This document shows positions 27,695-36,000 of a DNA stretch of 64,000 nt, piece by piece. The stretch covers positions 93,751 through 157,750 of the forward strand of contig JAGCCP010000030.1 of NCBI GenBank assembly GCA_017651625.1. Reading direction: 5' to 3'. The DNA is from Candidatus Ruminimicrobiellum bubulum (lineage in GTDB: Bacteria; Elusimicrobiota; Endomicrobiia; Endomicrobiales; Endomicrobiaceae). Made by a program: the position numbers and the translations under genes. The first letter of the stretch is position 1, and each line of letters opens with the position of its first letter. The notes under the pieces were generated by a model. The model was not told the DNA's origin and did no database searches. It saw nothing but the letters and a program-made list of their open reading frames with translations.

Positions 27695-27830
27695 CAAAGA
27701 GTTTCAAAGTTTTTGTTTAGAATGAAGCATTTGCCGACTGTGGTGTACTGAAATGTAAGCGGTAGCGGATGGTACATAAGGGAGGCAAATGCGAAATTAT
27801 AAGTAAAAAATTAAACTCGTTTCGCTAAAT
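27695..27830 (+). repeat. R1 hairpin element, arm type GCATTTGCC
   Basis: Central arms GCATTTGCC at 27727-27735 and GGCAAATGC at 27784-27792 flank a tip with GGTGTAC and GGTACATAAG. Outside them, GTTTTTGTTTAGAATGAA on the left is largely complementary to GAAATTATAAGTAAAAAATT on the right, so the whole folds as a long bulged hairpin. The same layout occurs at 39117, 43382 and 55290. Confidence 0.9.
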
Positions 27831-27841
27831 ATAAAAAAGAA

Positions 27842-29869
27842 TTATCTCCACGGATAAAATTCTTGATCTATCTCTTTAGTTCCGTCTTTTTTGGTGAGTG
27901 TGGGGACATTGGATTTCATTTCAAACTTTAAATAGAACTCGAAATATTCTTCTCTAAGCCTGAAACTTGCCCCTAAATTGAAACAATGTAAGTCTCTGTA
28001 TACTTTTAACTCTTGATCTCTTTTAGACCACTTATTTTCCGTATAATGGCTTGTTATTCTTATAAGATAATCAAGTCTCCACTTTGAATTTAACCAGAAA
28101 CCTATACCGGAAACCAAATCAACTTCTTCGGGTCTGGTTTGATAATAGAAAGCGGAAAACTTAAAATAAAATCTTTCTAATTTTCCGAACATAGAATCAA
28201 ACTGTAAAGAATTGAATTTGAACGGATGTAAATCTTGAGTTTGTTTTAAAAAGATTGTCACTTTTGATGACGGAACATAAGTTATTTCCGTTATAAACGG
28301 ATACCAATCTATATAACCCAAATTTTCCAAATCTCTTAAATCGTAACCGGTGGTATTTCTTACCGTTAAATTGGAGTTTGTATAAATGTAATTGTTAAAT
28401 AAAATAGCATTTTGTTCTACACCTTTATCTTCTGCATCGGTATCTATGTTTAATCTGTTAATGTCAGACCTTAATCTTGCATTGTACGATAAGTTCCAAT
28501 CCATCCACCATGTAGGTCTGTATCTTGTGTTAAAAGAGCCGTAATACCTTGTAGTTAAGTTTTTATCGTCATCTTCGGGATTTATACTGTCATAAAAAGT
28601 TCCGTTTACGCCTAAAGTAGGTTTTACCGTCATTCTTTTTGATACTTTATAATCTTTTGTTATATTATAGTCGGCAGTTGCACTTATTCTTCTATAGTCG
28701 TAAGTGTTGGAAGAATATTCCATTTCATAATTTGTTTTGTTTTCCAAATTAAATGTAAAACTGCTGTAAGCACCTAACGTTTTTGTAGGATACAAAGAAT
28801 AATAAACCTGCGGTAATATTAAATAAGAACCGTTCTGAATTTTATCTGTTATCGGATTATATATTTGATACAATTCGGACATTACTCTTAAATTTGATTT
28901 TTTGCTCTGTCTTGTAATTGAGACATAAGATCTTCTTTTGTTTAATACTCTGTCCCAATCGTCAAGTGAGTATCTGTTATTAAAATAAGAATCACTCACA
29001 AATTCCGCATGAGATTGTATCAACCATAAATCGTTTATTTTTTGCCAATAAGAAGGCTTTATCATCCATCTTTGCGAGTCTTCTTTTCTGTCTTGTGTTC
29101 CGTATGCATATAAAGTAGCTTTTAAGTTATCTTTATCGTAATAGTTTGTTTCGAGTCCTACACCTTCGCCTCTTGTGCCTAAATAGTCTAATAAAAGGGC
29201 TGAATTTAATTTATCTGTAAATTTATACTTTAACTTAGCTTTTGCCGATAAACCACCATCGTTAGTGTATCCGGGCTCGATTTCGTAACTGAATTTACTA
29301 TCCGAACTTGCCAAATTTCTTGTATATTTAGGAAAATAAAAAACAGGAACTTTACCTACATAATAAGTTGCTTTATAAATCGTTATTCTTTTATCTACAA
29401 TATAAACACCTTTTTTAGCAAAAGCATAGTGGTGGGGATTATCCAAATCGCAGTTTGAAAGTTTTACATTTTCTATCTCGTAAGTATCCGAAGAAAGTTT
29501 TACCATTTTTTCGGCTTTAAAAAATATTGATGATGATGTTCCGAACGTATTTTCAAGATCGCCTTGCTCTTTAGCCATATCGTATTCGATTTTATCTGAC
29601 ATTAAAAGACTTTTCTCTTCCGAAATTTCAACATTTCCCTCGGCTTTAAGATGTTGATCTCTTATTCTCATTTCAATGTTATCGGCTTTTATTATTTTAT
29701 CTGTCCATTCAAGTTCAACGTTACCTTCGGCAGTAATAATTTCATCATCTTGCTGGTATGTTAAAGAATCTGCTTTTATCGTCACTTCATAAGCACAAAA
29801 AGCCTTTGAAGTAAAAATAAACGATAAACACAATATAGATAATAAGAAGATTGTTTTTTTATGAAGCAT
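27842..29869 (-). CDS. lptD: LPS assembly outer-membrane protein LptD
   Basis: The 675-residue protein has a signal peptide (FLLSILCLSFIFTSKAFCA), an OstA-type N-terminal domain of beta-jellyroll repeats (IKADSLTYQQDDEIITAEGN, KAEGNVEISEEKSLL) and a long C-terminal beta-barrel rich in aromatic strands. LptD with LptE inserts lipopolysaccharide into the outer leaflet, so its presence is direct evidence for an outer membrane. It is the last gene of the minus-strand run accD-folC-ROK-lptD and starts three bases after the kinase gene ends. The paired cysteines used for disulfide switching in E. coli are not obvious; I see single cysteines only. Confidence 0.9.
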   Translation of the reverse strand: MLHKKTIFLLSILCLSFIFTSKAFCAYEVTIKADSLTYQQDDEIITAEGNVELEWTDKIIKADNIEMRIRDQHLKAEGNVEISEEKSLLMSDKIEYDMAKEQGDLENTFGTSSSIFFKAEKMVKLSSDTYEIENVKLSNCDLDNPHHYAFAKKGVYIVDKRITIYKATYYVGKVPVFYFPKYTRNLASSDSKFSYEIEPGYTNDGGLSAKAKLKYKFTDKLNSALLLDYLGTRGEGVGLETNYYDKDNLKATLYAYGTQDRKEDSQRWMIKPSYWQKINDLWLIQSHAEFVSDSYFNNRYSLDDWDRVLNKRRSYVSITRQSKKSNLRVMSELYQIYNPITDKIQNGSYLILPQVYYSLYPTKTLGAYSSFTFNLENKTNYEMEYSSNTYDYRRISATADYNITKDYKVSKRMTVKPTLGVNGTFYDSINPEDDDKNLTTRYYGSFNTRYRPTWWMDWNLSYNARLRSDINRLNIDTDAEDKGVEQNAILFNNYIYTNSNLTVRNTTGYDLRDLENLGYIDWYPFITEITYVPSSKVTIFLKQTQDLHPFKFNSLQFDSMFGKLERFYFKFSAFYYQTRPEEVDLVSGIGFWLNSKWRLDYLIRITSHYTENKWSKRDQELKVYRDLHCFNLGASFRLREEYFEFYLKFEMKSNVPTLTKKDGTKEIDQEFYPWR

Positions 29870-29872
29870 TTG

Positions 29873-30814
29873 TTAGTTTTTTACAAGCATCGCCGCACCT
29901 ACAACACCGAGCTTGCTTGTATATTTAGACACCACAATTTTACAAGCTTTTGCAGCAGTTTTAAATGCTCTCTTTTTTATTTGTTCTTTAGCGGGTTTAA
30001 TAATTAAGTCGCCGGCATTGCTTATTCCGCCACATAAAACGATACAGTCCGGATTAAAGAAGTCTATAATGTCGGACAACAATATTCCTAACTTTTCTCC
30101 TGCATTGTTCCAAACTTTCTTTGCAACAACATCGCCCTTTTCGGCAGCTTGAGATAAAAGTTTAGGGGTGATTTGTTCTATATCGTTATTTGCTAATTTC
30201 ATTATATATTTAGATTTTTTTGTTTTAAGCAAATCTATTGTTTCTTTTACGATGTGTCTTACACCGATATATGTTTCGGCACAACCGTAATTTCCGCAAT
30301 TACATTTTCTACCGTCGGGAACTACCGTAATATGACCTATTTCGCCTGCGGTTCCGTTGTTACCTCTGAAAAGTTTTTTATTAATTATTATGCCTCCGCC
30401 TACACCGGTTCCCAATGTTACACAAACCATATTGTCGGCTTTAGCTTTAATATCGAGCCAATAAGCACCTATTGCGGCAGTATTGGCATCGTTATCTACA
30501 AAAACTGTTTTTTTAGTGATTTTTTCAATATCTCTTTTTAACTGAACTTTGTTCCATTTAGGAAGGTTAGGGGAAAGACGAACTATTCCCTGTCTGAAAT
30601 CTATATCACCTGCAATACCTATACCGATAGTTTTTACCTTGTTGTAGTTTTTGAATTTTTTAAATACTTCCACTATATTTTCAATGACTGATTTCGGGCT
30701 TGCATTTATATCCGTATTAACAACTGCTTCTTCCACAACATTAGCTTTGTCGTCTACTATCGCTATCTTTATTAATGTTCCGCCCATATCTACACCAAGA
30801 TAATAATTAGTCAT
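29873..30814 (-). CDS. ROK-family sugar kinase (probable glucokinase)
   Basis: The 313-residue protein starts with YYLGVDMGGTLIKIAIVD (phosphate-binding loop) and has LGTGVGGGIIINKKLF near residue 133, the catalytic aspartate in FVDNDANTAAIGAY near 106 and the ROK zinc motif CNCGNYGCAET near 173. Members phosphorylate glucose or related sugars with ATP; glucokinase is the most likely role, but N-acetyl sugars cannot be excluded. I start it at 30814, where the ATG overlaps the folC stop and an AGAGGA site lies seven bases upstream. A longer in-frame start at 30871 would lie inside folC. Confidence 0.9.
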   Translation of the reverse strand: MTNYYLGVDMGGTLIKIAIVDDKANVVEEAVVNTDINASPKSVIENIVEVFKKFKNYNKVKTIGIGIAGDIDFRQGIVRLSPNLPKWNKVQLKRDIEKITKKTVFVDNDANTAAIGAYWLDIKAKADNMVCVTLGTGVGGGIIINKKLFRGNNGTAGEIGHITVVPDGRKCNCGNYGCAETYIGVRHIVKETIDLLKTKKSKYIMKLANNDIEQITPKLLSQAAEKGDVVAKKVWNNAGEKLGILLSDIIDFFNPDCIVLCGGISNAGDLIIKPAKEQIKKRAFKTAAKACKIVVSKYTSKLGVVGAAMLVKN

Positions 30815-32088
30815 TTGTTTCCTCTTATGAAATTTAGTATTGTTCCCGCTAAATAAAAGGAACCTAAACATATATAAACGTCGTTATTTTTTATGTTTTT
30901 AAAAAAATTTTTTACCGTATCGTAAGTATAAATATTTTTGTTATCGATATATTTAGAAAACTCTTTTTTTAAATCATTTGTATCTACTGCACGTGAATTT
31001 TCCACTTTCAATAAACTTACATTATTAAAAACTTTTGATACCGTTTTTATTACCGCTTTAACATCTTTTTCTTGCATTACGGCAAACAAAAGTTTTGTCT
31101 TATTTTTGCAAAAAGGGGATTTTTTATACAAAGATATAAAATTTTCTATTGCTTGTATATTGTGTGCCCCGTCGATAATAAAAGAACATTTTTTACTGTC
31201 TGTTTTATATTTCCTGCAATCAAATCGTGCAGGCCATTTTATATTTTTACAAACTTTCTTTATAATACTGAACTTTATTTTTGTTAAATCTTTTTTCAGT
31301 ATTTCACAAACAACTAAAGCCATCGCTGAATTATATACTTGAGAGTCACCCAATAAAGAAAATTTTACGGCTAAATTTTTGTTTAAGCCGTAATATTTTA
31401 TTTCTTGTGTTAACTTTTTCCAGTTATAACTTTTATGTTCGGCTTTAAAATCTTTATTGTAAAGAAAAACTTTTGCATTTTTTGTTTTAGCAACTTTTTT
31501 TATTTCACAAAGAGCATCTCTTTTTATATTTCCGCATACTACGGGAATATCTTTTTTTATAATACCGGCTTTTTCAAAAGCTATCTTTTTTAAAGTATTA
31601 CCTAAAACTTCCGTATGATCAAAATCTATACTTGTAATAACAGAAACTAAAGGAGTAACAATGTTTGTAGCATCAAGTCGCCCGCCCAATCCTGTTTCAA
31701 GTACTGCAATATCAACTTTATTCTTAACGAAATATATAAATGCAAGAGCAGTAATATATTCGAAATATGTAAGTTTATACTTTTTAGATATATTTGAATA
31801 TTTTTTGTCTAACGATTTCAGTTGCCTGTCTGTTATAGGTAAAGAATTAATCTGTATTCTTTCGTTTATTTTAATAAGGTGGGGAGAAGTATATAAACCT
31901 GTTTTGTATCCCGAACCTATTAAAATTTCCGAAATTGTTTTAGCCGTAGAACCTTTACCGTTAGTTCCGGCAATATGAACATATTTTATTTTATCATATT
32001 CCACGCCGATGTCGGACAAGAACTTCTTTATTCTGTCCAATCCGAGCACCATTGTTTTATATTCTTTTCCAGATTCAACTGAAATCAT
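30811..32088 (-). CDS. folC: folylpolyglutamate/dihydrofolate synthase
   Basis: The Mur-ligase-type enzyme adds glutamate to folates with ATP. Motifs are [15 protein letters not shown] near residue 38 (P-loop), [15 protein letters not shown] near 67, [15 protein letters not shown] near 132 and FIIDGAHN near 314. At 425 residues it is normal. The ATG overlaps the accD stop (ATGA) and its own stop overlaps the kinase start, so the four genes from accD to lptD form a tightly coupled operon. The accD-folC neighbourhood is widespread in bacteria. Confidence 0.95.
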   Translation of the reverse strand: MISVESGKEYKTMVLGLDRIKKFLSDIGVEYDKIKYVHIAGTNGKGSTAKTISEILIGSGYKTGLYTSPHLIKINERIQINSLPITDRQLKSLDKKYSNISKKYKLTYFEYITALAFIYFVKNKVDIAVLETGLGGRLDATNIVTPLVSVITSIDFDHTEVLGNTLKKIAFEKAGIIKKDIPVVCGNIKRDALCEIKKVAKTKNAKVFLYNKDFKAEHKSYNWKKLTQEIKYYGLNKNLAVKFSLLGDSQVYNSAMALVVCEILKKDLTKIKFSIIKKVCKNIKWPARFDCRKYKTDSKKCSFIIDGAHNIQAIENFISLYKKSPFCKNKTKLLFAVMQEKDVKAVIKTVSKVFNNVSLLKVENSRAVDTNDLKKEFSKYIDNKNIYTYDTVKNFFKNIKNNDVYICLGSFYLAGTILNFIRGNK

Positions 32089-32891
32089 TTTGCTTTAAAT
32101 ACAAAGAACTTTATTATTTTTATTATGGTATCTTTTAAGTTTTTTCTTTCAACCACCATATCAACCATACCGTGTTTTAACAAGAATTCGGATAACTGGA
32201 ACCCTTTCGGTAATTGTTGTCTTATGGTTTGTTCTATAACTCTGGGACCTGCAAAACCTATTAAAGCATTCGGTTCCGCTATTATAACATCACCGAGCAT
32301 TGCAAAAGATGCAGCAACACCGCCGGTTGTAGGATCCGTTAATACGGAAATAAAGGGCAATCTCTTTTGGCTTAACTTTGCAAGAGCCGCAGACGTTTTT
32401 GCCATTTGCATTAAAGAAATAATACCTTCCTGCATTCTTGCACCGCCGGATGCGGCAACAATAATTACAGGGATTTTTCTTTCTACGGCTTTTTCTATTA
32501 GACGAACAATTTTTTCGCCTACAACAGAGCCCATACTTCCGCCCATATATTCAAAATCCATTACACCTATTGCAACCGGATATCCGCCCATTTTGGCTTC
32601 GCCGGTACAAATGGCATCTTTTACCTTATAAGAATCTTTCTTTACTTTATATCCCGGGAACCCTATTACATCTACAGGTTTTAAGTCGGAATTTAATTCT
32701 TTAAAAGAACCTTTATCCGTTAAAAATGCTATTCTTTCTTTTGAATTTAATCTAACATAGTATCCGCACTTCGGGCATACCATAAAGTTTTCTTCAAAAT
32801 CTTTTTGAAAGATTATCTGTTCGCATTTTTTACATTTTGTCCACAATCCTTCAGGTAATCCTTTCTTGTTACTAACAGATGTAACCATCAT
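32085..32891 (-). CDS. accD: acetyl-CoA carboxylase carboxyltransferase subunit beta
   Basis: The protein has an N-terminal zinc finger (CKKC near residue 21 and CPKC near 40) and a crotonase-like carboxyltransferase domain with [28 protein letters not shown] and [13 protein letters not shown]. It transfers CO2 from carboxybiotin to acetyl-CoA for fatty acid synthesis. The alpha subunit gene is not in the window. I start at the ATG at 32891 because a GAGG site lies about ten bases upstream; an in-frame TTG at 32906 would include that site. A second ATG follows immediately at 32888. Confidence 0.95.
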   Translation of the reverse strand: MMVTSVSNKKGLPEGLWTKCKKCEQIIFQKDFEENFMVCPKCGYYVRLNSKERIAFLTDKGSFKELNSDLKPVDVIGFPGYKVKKDSYKVKDAICTGEAKMGGYPVAIGVMDFEYMGGSMGSVVGEKIVRLIEKAVERKIPVIIVAASGGARMQEGIISLMQMAKTSAALAKLSQKRLPFISVLTDPTTGGVAASFAMLGDVIIAEPNALIGFAGPRVIEQTIRQQLPKGFQLSEFLLKHGMVDMVVERKNLKDTIIKIIKFFVFKAK

Positions 32892-33071
32892 TTTTATGTA
32901 CCTCAATAAGTTATGTTTTTATCAAACAAATTTAATCTTAAATATTATACAAATTTTTTACTTAAATAGATACAACTCACGGACAGGTCAAAATTATCGG
33001 CTTGAAACTTAAAGAAAAAGATATTAAACTATTGTATTATTATAATATTATATATACAATGGGTAAAATGT

Positions 33072-36000
33072 ATGAAGAAGATATTAAGTGTGGTTATTGC
33101 TTTATGCTTTATTAACTTAACGATAGTCGACATTTACGGCAGTCTTATGCCGGAAACTACCGCTGTTGCCGTTAGCGGTGCTGCCGTGATTGCCAATTAT
33201 CCCGTACTTCCGGAAGATATAGGTAAAATCGTTCAAGATATGTATGTTTTGGGTAACAGAACTGTAATCAATGTTCAAGATTTGCATGCCGATGAAAATA
33301 CTCAGAAAAACATTATTTCCATATTGGAGTTTATTGTAAACAACTACAATGTACAAAACATATACTTTGAAGGTGCTATCGGCGATTTGGATTTCGGTTG
33401 GCTAAATACCATAAAAGATGAAAAACTTAAAAAAGATATCGCAAATAAACTTTTATCCGAAGGAAAAATTACCGGTGCGGAATATTTCGGTTTTTTCAAC
33501 AAAAGGAAAGATATTTCTTTTAAAGGATTGGAAGAAGAAAAAGTATATAAAGAAAATTTTGTTCTTTTGGAACAAATGTACGAAAACAGGAACATAATAA
33601 AAGCTGAAATGGAACAAATATCCGACAATTTAAAACAAGCTGCAGAAAAAGCATACGGATATAAACTTTCTTTCCTTAACGATTTAGTAGAAGACTACAC
33701 CAACAAAGATATTTCCCAAATAACATATTATTCATATTTATTTAAACTTCTTAAAGATTTATCTATATCCCAAGCAACTTATCCTGCTATTACCGAATTT
33801 TTAGGTTTGGAAGAAACTTTCGAATCTTTAAATATGAGAAAATTGGAAAAAGAAGCTGCACAAATAAATCAAGAACTTAAAGACCGTTTACCGTATGAAC
33901 AATATTCCAATATTCAAAAGACGTTTGTAAAGTATCCTAACATGTATTATAACGAATTGGCAAAATATGTATCGGATAACAATTTAGAGAGAAAATACAG
34001 TGAATTTGTAAAATTTACAAACTTCATAAAACAAAAAAATTCAATAGATGTTATAAGTCTTTTACAAGAAGAAAAAGATTTGACCGACACTTTATATGAT
34101 AATTTTGCAAAAACAGTCATAGAAAAGAACTTGGTATTTTTAAATTCTTACACAAATAAACTGTTATTGCTTTTTACGAACAGTTTACCGTCTTTTGAGT
34201 ACGGATATATAAAGAACAATTTCAATAAATATTGTATTCTTCTTGAAAACTATATTTCAAATACCGATATAACCGAAATTAAACAATGGTACAAAACAGC
34301 AGATAAATTTTATTCTAACAATGAAAAAAGAAATTTATCGTTTTTGGAAAACATTTTAAAAAAGAAAATATCGAACGATGATTTTGTAAATTCTCTCGTA
34401 GTAAAAAATCCCGAAAGAAAATCTTTCGAAGAGATACTGTTTACTACAAAACAACCTGTGGATATTATGGTAACCGGCGGATATCACAGCCAAGGTTTAA
34501 AAAATTTAATGGCAAAATTAAATATAAATTATGCCGTCGTTATGCCGGACGTTCGCTTGGCAAACGGTAAAGACAGTGAAGATAAATTTTATAAAGATTA
34601 TTTAAAACAATATTCAGTACTCGCGAACACATACCAAAAATTTATAAGAAGTTCCGTTATGAATACACAATGGGAAGATCCCGTAAAAGTTATGGTGGGA
34701 ACATTTTTCGATTATACTGTTTTGCAGGAACTTTCACAATATTTAAAAACTTCGGAAGATGTAACGGAAACATTGCAGCTTATCGAACAACATTTTGCCG
34801 ATATATTAAAACAAAAAGGATTAAAGGTAGATGCAAAAATAACGGATATAGAATCAGTTAACCCAAACTCTTTTGTTGTAACAGTTGTATCAGACGGCAA
34901 AGAAAGATTATTTTATGTTTCCGATACTGTTTCCGGTGAAATATATAATAAATCGGACATTCCGGAAATGGAAAAAGAAATAGCAGAGTTTAATGCACAA
35001 CCGCAAGCAAAAAAATCAAAAAGAACTTTACTTAAAAAGATTTCACGATATATTACTTTTATTTTAGTTTTACCTATAATGGCAGTTATGGGTGGCGGCG
35101 GCGGATTTTCTCTTTCTAAAGGAAAACAAGAACCGCAACCAAAAAAAGGACTTACGAATAACGGTTCGCAAATAAATACACCGGATTCCGAACAAATTGA
35201 GTATATCGATACGGTTATTGAAGAAAAAGCAAATGTTTCTTTAAGCGGTAAAATTAAACTGGATAATGTTTTTGTAGCTAACGGTAATAAACTGTCTTTA
35301 AAAGCCGGTCAAAACACTTTTATAACGATTAAAAACATAGATATGAGTACAATAGGAGAACTTGATATAACAATAGAAGATAACGGAGAATATGAAATAA
35401 CTTCAGAAGACGGCATTGTAAAAGTGTATAAAGTTTTACGTACGGACTTTTCTTCTTCGGTAAAGAAAAGAACAGAACTTGTTTCCGTACTAAAAAAAGG
35501 AAAAGTATTTTTACCTAATGAAGCAAACTGGGAAAACCAAAACGAAGATACCGTTGTAGTGTTTTATATGGATTCTTCATCGTGGAGCAGAGGGGATTTG
35601 TTGGAAAAAAGATCCGATATGATTTATAAAGGCAAAAAAATAGAATACATTAACTTATCGGATATCACATCTTTCAGCGGGGTGATTGATACGGACAGAT
35701 TGGCTAAAACTCTAAAAGAGAAAAAATTAAACAACAAATCGGTTTGTTTGGAATTTTCCTTATTGGAAGAAAGATACTCTAAACCGTTAATGACTTTCAC
35801 AGACCTTTGGGCAGAACAAACAAAAGCAGCAACATTTATAAATACAGCCGTTCCGCTATCTTTATTTGCGGAAAAAGCAAGATATTCGTTCAGCAGAAAT
35901 AATAAGCATTTTTATTTAAATGACGACGGAACATATAAAAGATATCCTTACAAAGATCGTAACTGGTTAAGAAGTGTATTGCAAAAATATTTCCCGAGTT

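Larger units (their letters stand above)
27412..27841. other. 430-base intergenic repeat region between ruvC and lptD
   Basis: The region between these converging genes contains no convincing gene. It holds an R1 hairpin in reverse orientation (27430-27538), a CATT...AATC-type palindrome (27569-27595), R1-associated lead-in modules (GTCGTTGGTTGCTCTCAAAG) and a second R1 hairpin in forward orientation (27695-27830). A 61-codon open frame at 27471-27656 lies across the repeats and has no protein-like features. Confidence 0.85.

Noticed and set aside
30938..31342. 134-codon open frame opposite folC
   Set aside because: It is the complement of a clear folC coding sequence and has no family features of its own.
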